DNA of 64,000 nt from Eggerthella sp. (GCA_030540085.1 JAUNWY010000007.1:33299-97298); one strand, 5' to 3'; shown: positions 1-9,860, counted from the first letter of the stretch. Numbers and translations are program-made. The notes: generated by a model not told the origin, from the sequence alone.

Positions 1-396
1 ATCAGATGAAAGCAAGTCGTAGGGAGTAATATCGATAAAAATCCCCTGATCAAAACCAGCCTCTATCGTCTCCTCCGTCACGAAGCGTGTCCCGCGAAGC
101 CAGATCTTGCAAAACAACGCTGCTTGGCTTTGGTTCGTCTCGGGCGTTGACACAACATAGTCATCGCCCAACAGCTTCGGAGCTTCGGCGACAAAACGGT
201 CATAATCCGCACGCGGCATACCCAGATCAACATCATCGTCCCACGGGATAAAGCCCCCATGGCGAAATGCTCCGAGAACCGAGCCAGAGTCGAGGAAATA
301 AGTAACTCCAAGCTCGCGACAAACCCGATCAATATCTTTCAAAATACGCAACTCAAGAAGCTGAAGCTTTCTCAAATCCTTATCGTTGTATTGCAT
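1..396 (-). CDS. LicD-family phosphotransferase, cut by the left window edge
   Basis: Read on the minus strand from ATG at 396, this frame runs 132 codons to the window edge without a stop, so the C-terminal part is missing. A GGGAG ribosome-binding site lies just upstream (about 402-406). The LicD signature [18 protein letters not shown] is visible near residues 38-55, followed by a DLGMPRADY segment. LicD proteins transfer phosphocholine, or another phosphodiester-linked group, from a CDP-activated donor onto surface glycopolymer sugars at the cytoplasmic face. It is one of three LicD paralogues in the window, together with those at 1422 and 21055, which fits the choline genes licCA and licB at 12-15 kb. 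It is transcribed divergently from the glycosyltransferase at 527. The family is clear; the exact donor and acceptor are inferred. Confidence 0.85.
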   Translation of the reverse strand, partial: MQYNDKDLRKLQLLELRILKDIDRVCRELGVTYFLDSGSVLGAFRHGGFIPWDDDVDLGMPRADYDRFVAEAPKLLGDDYVVSTPETNQSQAALFCKIWLRGTRFVTEETIEAGFDQGIFIDITPYDLLSSD

Positions 397-526
397 CGGC
401 CACTCCCTCATTTGCCAATCACGAGTATGCATATAAAGCGTCCTATAATCATATCTGCAGAACCGTATGATACCTTAGAGGGGTTTCACTAACTGTTTTC
501 AAAAAAGGCCGGAGGGATGAAGCAGG

Positions 527-1408
527 ATGAGCTCAGCATACGATCTTTGCATCTTTACGCCAACATACAATCGCGCCTACTGCCTTGAAGCACTATTCAA
601 CAGCCTGTGCAGACAACGCTCATCGCGTTTCTCGTGGTTAATCGTTGACGACGGATCCACAGACGACACAGAAGAACTTGTCAAATCACTTACCGAGCGC
701 TCGCCATTCCCCATCTCTTACTATCGCCAAGACAATGGGGGGAAGCAACGTGCATTCAATACCGGAGTCAGCCACTGCCAAAGTGAACTGTTCATGTGCG
801 TTGATTCCGATGACGTTCTGGTAGACGACGCAGTCAATGAGATTCTTTCTCATTGGGAAAAAGTGCGCCATAACCCCAAAATCGCTGGGATTATCGGAAT
901 GTGCGGGAAAGACCCCAATACCCCACTCCAAACCGTGTTTCCAGATGACTTGGAAGAAACCACAATGTGGGATCTTTACTATAAGCGCCACCATCGAGGA
1001 GACACCGCGCTAGCACATCGGACAAATGTGCTCAAGAAATACCCCTTCGAGGTTGAGCCTGGGGAAAAATTCATTGCTGAAACGTTCGTATTCCATCAGA
1101 TCGATCAAAGCTATGATCTTTCTGTCATGAATAAAGTCCTAATCATCCGAGAGTATCTGGACGATGGGTATACCGCCAATGTACGAAAAGTCACTCGTGA
1201 AAACCCTATTGGCTATTTAAAGCTTAAGCGTATGTATATCGGGTACGCCGACACCTTAAGCTTACGCTATTACGAAACAATCCTTTATTTAGTGGGCTGC
1301 CATTTCGCCAAAAAAAAGCACGCCGTCACGGAAGCCCCGTATCCTATCCTGGCAGCACTCGCTTGGCTTCCGGCGCAACTACTTTGCTACACCGTGTATC
1401 GCCGATAA
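527..1408 (+). CDS. Glycosyltransferase family 2
   Basis: The 293-aa product begins with a GT-A fold: FTPTYNRAYCLEALF near residue 10, VDDGSTDDTEEL for the nucleotide-sugar pocket near residue 41, and VDSDDVL as the metal-binding DXD-type motif near residue 92. It lacks a signal peptide and strong membrane helices, so it should act on the inner face of the membrane, adding a sugar to a lipid-linked glycan. The start ATG follows a GGAGG site at 511-515. It begins a tight plus-strand run with licD (1422) and the flippase (2225), spaced 13 and 5 bases apart, consistent with one operon for a surface polysaccharide. The sugar specificity cannot be told from sequence. Confidence 0.88.
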   Translation: MSSAYDLCIFTPTYNRAYCLEALFNSLCRQRSSRFSWLIVDDGSTDDTEELVKSLTERSPFPISYYRQDNGGKQRAFNTGVSHCQSELFMCVDSDDVLVDDAVNEILSHWEKVRHNPKIAGIIGMCGKDPNTPLQTVFPDDLEETTMWDLYYKRHHRGDTALAHRTNVLKKYPFEVEPGEKFIAETFVFHQIDQSYDLSVMNKVLIIREYLDDGYTANVRKVTRENPIGYLKLKRMYIGYADTLSLRYYETILYLVGCHFAKKKHAVTEAPYPILAALAWLPAQLLCYTVYRR

Positions 1409-1421
1409 TAGGAGGTTTCAC

Positions 1422-2219
1422 TTGAAAGAAATCAGTCTTAAAGAGCGCAAACAGCTGCAATTCGACATATTGGTAAAGATTGACTCCATTTGTCGCGAGC
1501 ATGGATTCAGATACTACCTATGCTCAGGAACACTCCTTGGAGCAGTACGCCACAAGGGCTACATCCCCTGGGATGACGACATTGACATCTCAATGCCGCG
1601 CGAAGACTACGAAGCATTTTATCGTTATTTCCAAAAAAACAACATTGATGACGATATGCAGCTCATCTCGTACCGCGACAAAACGTCCATCTACCCGTTT
1701 TTCAAAATGATCAACCCAAAGACAGTCGTCGTAGAACACTACGTTGACTCGCGCTACCGCACAGGAGTCTGGGTTGACATTTTTCCGGTTGACGGCGTAG
1801 AGAAAAACGATGACGAACCATTTCGCCTTAACGCAGAGACGCAAAAGCGATACAAGTTGATTATCGCAAACCCGAGCTACGCAACCTCGCTGCCCAGAAA
1901 AATCGTCAAACGCATCCTGACCCCTATTTTCCGCAGGCAAGACATCTACGAGCTTGCAGCAACATTGGACAAGACCATTAGCGCAACACCAATTTCCCCA
2001 AATAACGATATCGCATTAGCTGTTTGGGGATACGACGAGAGAGAGCGCATGCCCTTCAGCATGCTTGAGCCGACCGAGATTGAATTTGAGGGGTCACTCT
2101 TCTACGCACCACGCGACTACGACGCTTATCTTACGGCAATTTTCGGAGACTATATGACCCCTCCGCCTCCAGACCAACGTGAAGCGCATTTCTGCAGCGC
2201 CTACTGGAAAGACAGATAG
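1422..2219 (+). CDS. LicD-family phosphotransferase
   Basis: This 265-aa protein starts with TTG at 1422, chosen because a GGAGG site at 1411-1415 sits six bases upstream. The LicD core is plain: [20 protein letters not shown] near residues 31-50, then the acidic cluster WDDDIDISMPREDY, which belongs to the nucleotidyltransferase-like fold and binds metal. LicD enzymes add phosphocholine or a related substituent to teichoic acid or capsule repeat units. It is translationally close to the upstream GT2 and the downstream flippase, suggesting that the polymer unit is substituted before export. Full length for the family (about 260-280 aa). Donor specificity (CDP-choline, CDP-glycerol or another) is inferred only. 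Confidence 0.88.
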   Translation: MKEISLKERKQLQFDILVKIDSICREHGFRYYLCSGTLLGAVRHKGYIPWDDDIDISMPREDYEAFYRYFQKNNIDDDMQLISYRDKTSIYPFFKMINPKTVVVEHYVDSRYRTGVWVDIFPVDGVEKNDDEPFRLNAETQKRYKLIIANPSYATSLPRKIVKRILTPIFRRQDIYELAATLDKTISATPISPNNDIALAVWGYDERERMPFSMLEPTEIEFEGSLFYAPRDYDAYLTAIFGDYMTPPPPDQREAHFCSAYWKDR

Positions 2220-2224
2220 AGAAC

Positions 2225-3463
2225 ATGGCACAGAGCGCCCCTGAAGGACTCTCCTTAAAAACGAATATGCTCTGGAACTCATTCGGATCGCTGTTCAATC
2301 TTGGCTGCCAATGGCTTATGACCATCTTCATTGTCCGGCTATCCAATGGCTTCGACGCCGCAGGCACATTGTCTCTTGCCATGTCGGTTTTCAATATCTT
2401 TTCCCCAATAGCGCTTTACCGAATGTACACCTACCAAGTGTCCGATGTCCGGCATGAAAACACCGTTGGTGAGTATTTCGGATTCAGGATGGTAACATGT
2501 ACTATAGCTCTAGGCATGGCCCTAGCTTACGCAGTCACAACCTGCCCTCTTGATTCTACAGCTGCAATCTTTGCGTTTGCGGTATATAAATGTACGGGGC
2601 TCTTGATCGACGTTTTGCACGGACTCGACCAGCAGCACCACCGTATGGACTACATAGGGAAATCGCTAGCCGCTCAAGGTGCCTTGTCGCTTACCTTGTT
2701 TTGCATAGCGCAAACACTAACCAGCAATCTCGTCATCGCTTTCTTGTGTATGACCGTCGGCACTGCATTAATCGGATTGCTGTACGATTTGCCACGATCC
2801 ACTCGTTTCGAACAGCTCAAAATTGGCATAAGCCGCAAGAAAACGGCCCACCTACTGAAATATTGCTTTCCTATCGTAGTCGCCGCCATTGCTTGCAGCG
2901 CTGCACCATCCCTACCTCGGCAGATACTAGCATCCATCGATGGAGCGTCCTCTCTCGGAATCTACGCCTCCGTCGCAGCGCCAGCGGTAATAATACAAAT
3001 GGGGGCAAGCTATATTTACAATCCCCTACTGGGATATTTTTCTGAAGCGTACGAAAATAAAGACATGAAGCAGCTCGCAGTACTGTTGCTGAAGGCAAGC
3101 GCAGCGATTGCGGCAATTGGCCTAATTGCCGCAATCGCCCTATTGCTCATCGGAGAGCCCCTTCTTGTTTTTCTATTCGGAAGCCAAATAGCACCACATG
3201 TATACCTTATGACGCCTATTATCATCTGCACAGCAATTACAGCATACGTATGGTTCCTCAACGACATTCTTGTAGCTATCCGTCATTTCAAAGGAAGCTT
3301 CATTGGAAATATATGCGCAGTTATCCTATCCGTACCAGCAGCTTTTTTCTTGATCCCCATTTACGGAATGAATGGCGTGAGCTTTGCAACAATCCTGGCT
3401 TACGGAGTAAGCGCAATAGTCATGCTCGTTTGCCTGTTGCTAGTTTTCCACAGAGAGCAGTAA
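2225..3463 (+). CDS. Wzx-like polysaccharide flippase (MATE/MOP superfamily)
   Basis: The 412-aa product is almost entirely hydrophobic helices, about twelve, spread evenly along the chain, as in RfbX/Wzx oligosaccharide flippases of the MOP superfamily. It starts with ATG five bases after the licD stop. The N-terminal segment LKTNMLWNSFGSLFNLGCQW is typical of this family. Members flip undecaprenyl-linked repeat units from the inner to the outer face of the membrane. The upstream GT2 and LicD genes would supply the substrate. No Wzy polymerase was recognised nearby, while a separate ABC exporter lies at 22.7-25.3 kb, so the locus may serve two polymers. The MOP assignment is firm; the substrate is unknown. 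Confidence 0.85.
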   Translation: MAQSAPEGLSLKTNMLWNSFGSLFNLGCQWLMTIFIVRLSNGFDAAGTLSLAMSVFNIFSPIALYRMYTYQVSDVRHENTVGEYFGFRMVTCTIALGMALAYAVTTCPLDSTAAIFAFAVYKCTGLLIDVLHGLDQQHHRMDYIGKSLAAQGALSLTLFCIAQTLTSNLVIAFLCMTVGTALIGLLYDLPRSTRFEQLKIGISRKKTAHLLKYCFPIVVAAIACSAAPSLPRQILASIDGASSLGIYASVAAPAVIIQMGASYIYNPLLGYFSEAYENKDMKQLAVLLLKASAAIAAIGLIAAIALLLIGEPLLVFLFGSQIAPHVYLMTPIIICTAITAYVWFLNDILVAIRHFKGSFIGNICAVILSVPAAFFLIPIYGMNGVSFATILAYGVSAIVMLVCLLLVFHREQ

Positions 3464-3477
3464 TGCGTTGAATAATC

Positions 3478-3834
3478 CTATTTGGGACCGCCCCATTTGG
3501 AAGCATCCCCTAACTCCCTCAGCGCCTCTTTTTGCGCCAATCCGCGAACCCTTACGCGCAACTGGGAGATTTCTACAGTCGAATAGAACTCGCGCAAGAT
3601 CAAGACAGCAATAACATAGGCAAATACGAAGTTAGCAGGGCTTTCGATGCCGAAGATGCCCGCAAAGAAAAAAGGAATTTGCCTAAACACACCCATAAGC
3701 ACCAAGCTCAGGGCAAACAAAAACCAAAAAGTGGAATCAGCGATGGTCACTTCGGAGCGGCGGATCTTGCGCAGGATCAACCAAAAAATCAAAAGGGCGC
3801 TAATAAGCAACGTTGCGGAGAAAAGCAAGCTCAC
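3478..3834 (-). CDS. DUF2304 small membrane protein
   Basis: This 118-aa protein has three predicted membrane segments (about residues 4-20, 36-56 and 66-84) and a charged C-terminus, matching the small DUF2304 family that travels with dolichyl-phosphate-mannose-synthase-like glycosyltransferases. Its ATG overlaps the stop of such a transferase (3831-4541) by four bases, so the two are translationally coupled. It faces the convergent flippase gene with a 14-base gap. The likely role is membrane anchoring or partner function for the polyprenyl-phosphate sugar transferase. That role is inferred from context, since no catalytic residues are known. Confidence 0.78.
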   Translation of the reverse strand: MSLLFSATLLISALLIFWLILRKIRRSEVTIADSTFWFLFALSLVLMGVFRQIPFFFAGIFGIESPANFVFAYVIAVLILREFYSTVEISQLRVRVRGLAQKEALRELGDASKWGGPK

Positions 3835-4541
3835 TTTTTCCTCCTAAACCACTGAACCAATAGAATAGAAATGCTCATACGAAGCATGTATGCAACCGAT
3901 TTGGTAAAGTTCAAATAGCTTTCGCCCGCAGTGCGCTCGCGCATTTCAACCTGAACTTCCTCTACCTTATACCCCCAGCGCATTAGCAGAGACACGGTAT
4001 CTGGCTCGGGGCCAAGGTCGAGCTCATTTGCAAGCAAAGGGATCATCGTCTTGTCGAAGAGGCGCATGCCCGATGTAGGGTCCTGAATACGCTTTCGCGT
4101 GGTAACGAGAATCATTGCGGTAATCAGAGCACTGCCCATCATGCGAGCGGAAAAGGGCTTCTTGGTTGAAGCAAAGCGACTGCCAATAACAATGTTTACG
4201 CGGTTTCGTTCCGCCAGCACAACCATATCCTCGATATAGGCAGCTGAATGTTGGCCATCAGCATCGAACTGCACTGCGTAATCGTAGCCTTGCTCATAGG
4301 CATAACGCATTCCTGTTTGAAATGCCCCAGCAAGACCAAGGTTTACCGGCAGATCGATAACGTTGTAGCCATGCTCACGACAAATGGCAAGCGTATCGTC
4401 TTTCGATCCATCGTTGACGATAACGTAATCAACCCCTGGCGCATTGGTGTGCAAGTCTTCAATTGTCGAAACGATATTATCTCGTTCGTTGTACGCAGGA
4501 ACAACCGCAAGCACGCGACGACCCCCGATAGCGTTGTCCAC
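3831..4541 (-). CDS. Polyprenyl-phosphate glycosyltransferase, GT2 (DPM1-like)
   Basis: The 236-aa product is a compact GT2 enzyme: VVPAYNERDNI near residue 13, VNDGSKDDT near residue 43, and FDADGQH as the DXD-type motif near residue 92. GSRF and the downstream QDPTSGMRLF segment are typical of dolichol- or undecaprenol-phosphate mannose/glucose synthases. It has no C-terminal membrane domain of its own, which fits the overlapping DUF2304 partner encoded next. It would load a sugar onto undecaprenyl phosphate at the cytoplasmic face. The protein is divergent from the GT4 gene at 4684. The family is clear; the sugar is not determined. Confidence 0.87.
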   Translation of the reverse strand: MDNAIGGRRVLAVVPAYNERDNIVSTIEDLHTNAPGVDYVIVNDGSKDDTLAICREHGYNVIDLPVNLGLAGAFQTGMRYAYEQGYDYAVQFDADGQHSAAYIEDMVVLAERNRVNIVIGSRFASTKKPFSARMMGSALITAMILVTTRKRIQDPTSGMRLFDKTMIPLLANELDLGPEPDTVSLLMRWGYKVEEVQVEMRERTAGESYLNFTKSVAYMLRMSISILLVQWFRRKK

Positions 4542-4683
4542 TTTCGAACTACTCCCTAAATCGATAACGCTTTAATACAAATGTTAATTGTATCGCCCAT
4601 TGCATTCCGCAAACAGGACAATCTCGTAAGGGTATATCCTTTTCGTATTGAACAGGCAGCAAGCAGAATTCTGCGAGGACACT

Positions 4684-5880
4684 ATGCAAACCAGCAACGA
4701 CAATACACTGACGCACAGCAACGCAAGCTCTTCTTACTGCATTTGCATTTTCTCTGCCCTATACGAGCCCCATGTTGGCGGCGTCGAAACCTACACCAAA
4801 GGAATCGCAAATGCCTTGGTTAAAAAAGGCCATCGGGTAATCGTTGTTACGAACAACACAGACAACGCGCTCGAGCAAGAAAGCGCCAATGGCATTGAGG
4901 TTGTGAGGCTGCCCTGCAACCCCCTGCTCAACGGCAGGTTTCCACTATCTAAGAAGTGCGCTTCCAGCGATGCGCTTTGGAAATGGCTCGATTCTCAAGC
5001 TATTGACTATGTTGTGGTAAATACGCGTTTCTACCCCTTAAGTATCCTTGGCTTAAAATTTGCGAGGAAAAAGAGCATCGAGCCCGTTCTTATTGAACAC
5101 GGCTCGGCGCATCTCACCCTGGGAAACCCCGCCCTGGACATTCCGCTGAATATTGTCGAGCACACAATGACCACGCTTGCAAAGCACTCAAAGCCCCGCT
5201 GTTTTGCCGTGTCGCAGAAAGCAAGCGAATGGCTTTCCCATTTCGGGATTTCATCCTGCGGTGAAATTACCAACGCCATTGAGGCAGACGAGTACCTTTC
5301 GCAAGCAAGCTCGCGCGATTTTCGAGCCGAATTCAATATCCCCAACGATGCTTTGCTCATCGCGAGCGCAGGGCGCTTCGTCCCGGAAAAGGGAGTTATG
5401 CAGCTTGCGGAGGCGGTCGCGCACCTTGCCGAACGCCGTTCATCGGAGCACCCGAGCATCGTCGCCGTTATGGCTGGCGATGGCCCCCTGCTCCCCAAGG
5501 TCAAGGAGCTTGCATGCCCGAACGTTATAACCCCTGGCATGCTCAACAAAAGCGATCTCGCTGCACTGCTTAAGCAATCGGATTACTTTTGTCTTCCCTC
5601 ACGATCCGAGGGTTTTTCTACGGTTCTCTTGGAAGCTGCGGCTTGCGGCACCGCCCCAATAGCAACCGACGTCGGGGGCATGAAAGAAATTGCCCCCTCA
5701 AATGAGTACGGCATCATGCTTCCTTCGATGAGTTCCAACGACATAGCTACCGCGCTCAGCAAGGCGGCAAGCGATCCCGAAGGGGCAACGGAAAGGGGGA
5801 GCAAGGTGGCAAAGCGAGTTAGGGGCCACTTTACCTGGGGCACCTCAGCGAACGCCCTTCTTGCCGCTCTTAGGAACTAG
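4684..5880 (+). CDS. Glycosyltransferase family 4
   Basis: The frame can be opened at a TTG at 4648, but ATG 4684 is preferred because a GCGAGG site at 4673-4678 precedes it by five bases, giving 398 residues. The GT-B fold is recognisable: an N-terminal PHVGGVETYTKGIANALVKK acceptor-domain signature, and a C-terminal GT4 domain with ASAGRFVPEKG, AGDGPLL and the donor-binding PSRSEGFSTVLLEAAACG segment, which holds the conserved EX7E-like glutamates. It would transfer a sugar from a nucleotide donor to a lipid-linked glycan in the cytoplasm. It is convergent with the ATP-grasp gene. The donor is unknown. Confidence 0.88.
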   Translation: MQTSNDNTLTHSNASSSYCICIFSALYEPHVGGVETYTKGIANALVKKGHRVIVVTNNTDNALEQESANGIEVVRLPCNPLLNGRFPLSKKCASSDALWKWLDSQAIDYVVVNTRFYPLSILGLKFARKKSIEPVLIEHGSAHLTLGNPALDIPLNIVEHTMTTLAKHSKPRCFAVSQKASEWLSHFGISSCGEITNAIEADEYLSQASSRDFRAEFNIPNDALLIASAGRFVPEKGVMQLAEAVAHLAERRSSEHPSIVAVMAGDGPLLPKVKELACPNVITPGMLNKSDLAALLKQSDYFCLPSRSEGFSTVLLEAAACGTAPIATDVGGMKEIAPSNEYGIMLPSMSSNDIATALSKAASDPEGATERGSKVAKRVRGHFTWGTSANALLAALRN

Positions 5881-5926
5881 TTTTCCTGCGAGGCATCAAA
5901 AGCGATTGCGGATGGCGCGCCAATAA

Positions 5927-7120
5927 TTAAGGTCTCTCTATTCTCACTTCCACAAGTTCAAGTGCTCGCTTGCAATTATCAAGAGCTTCCTCTCGAGATC
6001 CACCACGCGCAACAACCGAAACAAAGCGGGCCGAATCATCGACGGCCTTCTCGTAGCGCTCGCCAATAACACCATGGCGCTCAACATGAAGGACTCCGCT
6101 CGAAGACTTTGCAGCATCTAGACCATCAAGCCCCAACAGTACGCCTTCGCTTGCTGGAAGGAATCTAGTTGCCACATAGCTTCCACTGTCGTAATACCCG
6201 TTTATGCTAGGCTTTTCGCCCAACGCGATCCTAACCATGCATTCAATCATGTCGATGCCCCCAACAGAGCCCTGGATAAGATAAGAAGTAATCCAGTCCC
6301 CGCCCAAACGAGCTCCCAACTCGACCATCTTGGGGCCATTGGGCGTCACGATTATCTCAACGTGAGCTGCACTGTTCTTCAGCCCGACAGCCAAAACAGC
6401 AGCCTTTGCTAATTCCGAAATAGCGGCACGATCTTCGTCTTTGAGGCTTGTCGGCTGACAATGGCCGATTTCAAAGTAATTAGGAGCACCAGAAGTTAGC
6501 TTGTCCGTCACCTGAAGTACATGGGCTACGCCGTCAGCAACAAGAAGCTCAACGCTTACTTCTGGACCCATCATATATTCCTCGACAAGAACATCGCCAG
6601 AAAGCCCCGCCTCCGAAGCGGCAAGAAGAGCGGGCATGAGCTCCTCGCGCGAATGGACCAAATTCACACCACGACCACCAGCACTATCTGTCGGCTTCGC
6701 GATGATCGGGTAAGGGATTTCAGGGGCGAACTGACCTATATCTTCTTTCTTTGCAACGACGAAGGAAGGGTGAGCAACCCCTTTCCGAGCGAAGCACTCT
6801 ATCATGCGATGCTTGTCAGTGGAATTAAGCGCTGCCTCCACCGAATTGCCCGGCAGCGCCAGCTCCTCGCAAAGCCTGGAGACGGTCACAACCGAAGTAT
6901 CACATGCCCCGCTAGCAATGGCGTCAGGCATATATTCTTTAGCAATCTCGAGCATGGCGTCGAAATCCCTAATGGAACCGCAAAAGAAATCATCTGCAAT
7001 CTGCGCTGCCGGAGCATCCGGACTGATGTCTGCAACGCCCACTCGCAGCCCCATAGCCTTAGCTCTCTCTACAACGGGCTTCTGGAATACCGGACCGCCC
7101 AACAGCAACAGCTTCTTCAT
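5927..7120 (-). CDS. ATP-grasp domain ligase of unknown substrate
   Basis: A GTG at 7138 could open the frame, but ATG 7120 has a GGGAGG site directly upstream and yields MKKLLLLGGP, a typical N-terminal Rossmann strand, so it was chosen (397 aa). The protein has the ATP-grasp order: a preATP-grasp domain, the ATP-binding YPIIAKPTDSAGGRGV loop near residue 135, VEEYMMGPEVSVE, and a metal-binding region around KMVELGARLGGDW. Relatives include PurK/PurT- and carbamoyl-phosphate-synthase-like carboxylate-amine ligases. The setting among glycan genes suggests modification of a cell-envelope precursor with an amino acid or similar group, but nothing in the sequence fixes the substrate. No partner gene is cotranscribed. 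Confidence 0.8.
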   Translation of the reverse strand: MKKLLLLGGPVFQKPVVERAKAMGLRVGVADISPDAPAAQIADDFFCGSIRDFDAMLEIAKEYMPDAIASGACDTSVVTVSRLCEELALPGNSVEAALNSTDKHRMIECFARKGVAHPSFVVAKKEDIGQFAPEIPYPIIAKPTDSAGGRGVNLVHSREELMPALLAASEAGLSGDVLVEEYMMGPEVSVELLVADGVAHVLQVTDKLTSGAPNYFEIGHCQPTSLKDEDRAAISELAKAAVLAVGLKNSAAHVEIIVTPNGPKMVELGARLGGDWITSYLIQGSVGGIDMIECMVRIALGEKPSINGYYDSGSYVATRFLPASEGVLLGLDGLDAAKSSSGVLHVERHGVIGERYEKAVDDSARFVSVVARGGSREEALDNCKRALELVEVRIERP

Positions 7121-7457
7121 ATGTGACCTCCCAAGCACCTCACGTCATCGCAACTCTTAAGAGCGTCCACGATACCAAAGGTGTACGTGCAATATCGCAG
7201 TCGGTATCGTGCCTTTCTCCATGAAAGCAGTTTTCTTCCGACACCAAGACTCGTCTCAGTATCTAGAAGATGAATGCGATTTGCAAACCACGACAACTGA
7301 CTCATCTGACATAAGTCCATTTCGCAATAAGGACTATTTGCCGCCTTCCAATGAATATTTCCACAAGCACAATTAACAGTATCCCCTGATAATACAGCGA
7401 TCAAACAGGTACAATTGAGCTATCAAAATATCGCCGACCAGGTGAGGGATACATAAA
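7121..7457. other. Intergenic region upstream of the choline-binding transpeptidase
   Basis: About 337 bases separate the minus-strand ATP-grasp start from the plus-strand gene at 7458. No convincing coding frame, RNA or strong promoter was recognised. It must hold the divergent promoters. A GGTGAGGG ribosome-binding site lies at about 7441-7448, before ATG 7458. Confidence 0.4.
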
Positions 7458-9818
7458 ATGAACACTGCAATTACACGGATTGGGTTTCTATTAATCCCCG
7501 CAGCGCTTGCGCTGGCGCTTGCACCCGCTGCCGCAATGGCAGACGAGCTTCAAAATGGGGCGAGCTCAACTAATTCCAGCTACGTGGAGCATACGCAAGA
7601 ACCCCTTGCCGGGGAAGCGCCAGCAGGAAATGAGCCCACTCCAAATAGCGAATCTCCAGAGAAAGCGGCAGAGACAACCACTCCAGGCTCGCCGTCAAAC
7701 ACAAGCTCTTCTGAGGCTGCAGAGGCAGCAAAAAATGGACTCGTACTGGAAAACGGACATCTAATCAATTACTCCAACGGCATTGAGGCGGCCATATCCG
7801 GCTGGCGTGATTTCGAGGGTTCTTGGTATTGGTTTGCCAATTCTTCAAAGGCTACCGAATCGAAATGGGTTAAAACAGGCGGCAAGCAGTACCGTCTTGG
7901 CGCCGATGGCAAGATGGTCACAGGAAACTTCTCTGTTGACAACACTCTGTACCATGCCACTTCATCAGGGGCTATCGTAACTGGCAGCGGATGGGTTAAG
8001 GCCGACGGAAATTGGTGGTATCCAAACAGTAATGGCGCGCTTCGCACCGGATGGCTTTATGCTGGCGGAAATTGGTATTGGCTCAATGACAAAACCGGCG
8101 CAATGGCAACTGACTGGGTGAAAGCAGCCGACGGAAAATGGTATCTGATGAACGGATCGGGAGCCATGCTTACTGGCTGACAAAAGAGGGGGTCATGGTA
8201 CCACCTGGCCTCCTCCGGTGCCATGCAGACTGGATGGCTTAGCAGTGGCGGCTCCTGGTACTGGCTGGATCACAATTCGGGCGCCATGCAGACTGGCTGG
8301 ATCAAAGATGACAACGGCAAATGGTGGTTTGCCGAAGGCTCAGGAGCACTTGCCACTTCAGCTCATTGGGTAAAGGGGTATGGCGGATCCTGGTATCGCG
8401 TTGACAACAATGGGGCAATGGCAACCGGCTGGCGCCATGTTTCTAACCAGTGGTACTGGATGGATTCTTCGCACGACGGAAAGATGGCGGCAAATGAACT
8501 CGTCAACGACAATGGGACATATTATTGGTGCAATTCTTCTGGCGTCATGATTCGTAATGGCTGGTGCAAAGACAGCGCCTGGCATTGGGCTTCTGGATCG
8601 GGAGCGATGAGTTCTGGCTGGCTGAAAATTGGCGGCTCTTGGTACTGGCTCGACCCCTCCGACCCAAAGCATCCCATGCTAACAGGATTGCAGACAATCG
8701 ACGGATCCGATTACTTTTTCAAGGGTTCGGGCGCAATGGTGTCAACTTGCTGGGCGATAGTTGACACAGCGGGAAATGCTCGCTTTGCTTCGCCTTCTGG
8801 GGCGCTTGGTAACATAACTCGCGATGCCGACGGCACATTAAAGAACAATGGCGTTCTTTGCTCAGGCTGGGTAAACCTCGGTGGTGGGGCGAAAACCTAT
8901 GCTGATCCCATATCCCATAAGGCCATGACCGGCTGGATTAAAGACGGAGCCGAAACCTATTACATCAATCCCTCTTCAGGCGTTGTGTCAACCGGCTGGA
9001 AGCAGATCAATGGGACTTGGTACCTATTCAACTACAGCGGCAAAATGCTGACCAACTGGCAAAAAGTCGGTGGTAACTGGTACTACATGGATTCCTCTGG
9101 CGCCATGCAAACCGGTTGGCTGAAAACTGGCGACACCTGGTACTACCTTAATGGCTCGGGCGCGATGCTCACCGGGTGGCAATGGATCGGCAGCAACTGG
9201 TACTACATGAACGGCTCGGGCGCGATGCTCACCGGGTGGCAATGGATCGGCAGCAACTGGTACTACATGAACGGCTCAGGCGCGATGCAGACAGGATGGC
9301 TGAAGCAAGGAGGAACCTGGTATTGGCTGAGCGGGTCTGGCGCCATGGCAACTGGCTGGCAGAAGGTCGGCGGCACTTGGTATTACTTCAATAGCAGCGG
9401 AGCTTGGGTCCCCAACCCGGAACGCGCCCAAATGACAGATCGAATCTGGGGATGCAACAGTGGGACCCAATGGCTCATTGCCGTAAACAGATCGACCCAT
9501 AAAGTTGGTATCTATAGGGGCTCGTCACACAATTGGTCCCTGCAGTATTACGTTGACTGTGTTACAGGAGCACCAAGCAGCCCCACAATCACAGGAACGT
9601 TCCGAACTAGCGGCGGAAAAAGGATGGCGCTGAGCACCGATAGCCGAGCAAAATGGTGCACACAGATCAGCGGCGGATACTTCTTCCATACAATTCTCAC
9701 TTCAAACAACGAGCTGGGGAAAAGCCTTTCCCATGGCTGCATCAGAATGGCATACCCTGATGCGCAGTGGATATACAATAACATCTACGCTGGTACCACG
9801 GTTGTAATTTACGGATAG
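7458..9818 (+). pseudogene. Choline-binding-repeat L,D-transpeptidase interrupted by an in-frame TGA
   Basis: One continuous frame runs from ATG 7458 to 9818 except for a TGA at 8178-8180. The bases after it (CAA AAG AGG) continue the same repeat pattern in frame, and the stop falls exactly where the repeat motif TGW needs TGG. Upstream are a signal peptide (about residues 1-28, ending AAAMA), a Ser/Thr/Glu-rich linker, then choline-binding repeats of the GNWYWLNDKTGAMATDW kind. After the stop come many more repeats and a C-terminal YkuD L,D-transpeptidase domain with the catalytic SHGCIRM motif. No ribosome-binding site precedes the next ATG (8223), so the catalytic part would be lost without readthrough. 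Intact, it would be a roughly 786-residue secreted peptidoglycan cross-linker held on phosphocholine polymers. Real nonsense mutation and sequencing error cannot be separated here. Confidence 0.85.
9153..9277 (+). repeat. Exact 60-bp tandem duplication inside the choline-binding repeats
   Basis: Bases 9213-9277 repeat 9153-9217 exactly, with period 60, adding one complete repeat unit of 20 residues. The identity implies a very recent duplication or gene conversion. The neighbouring choline-binding gene contains near-identical stretches, so recombination between the two genes is plausible. Confidence 0.9.
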
Positions 9819-9823
9819 CAACT

Positions 9824-9860
9824 AAAGGGCGAGGGGCTCATCCCCTCGCCCTTTTTCTTT
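9824..9860 (+). terminator. Rho-independent terminator after the transpeptidase gene
   Basis: A G/C-rich stem (AAAGGGCGAGGGG paired with CCCCTCGCCCTTT) with a short loop is followed by a T-rich run. It begins six bases after the stop codon at 9816-9818. Confidence 0.9.

Noticed and set aside
8178..8180. TGA read as Trp (a recoded genetic code).
   Set aside because: Trp is encoded by TGG throughout the same gene, and TGA ends other genes in the window normally (for example at 28947-28949).
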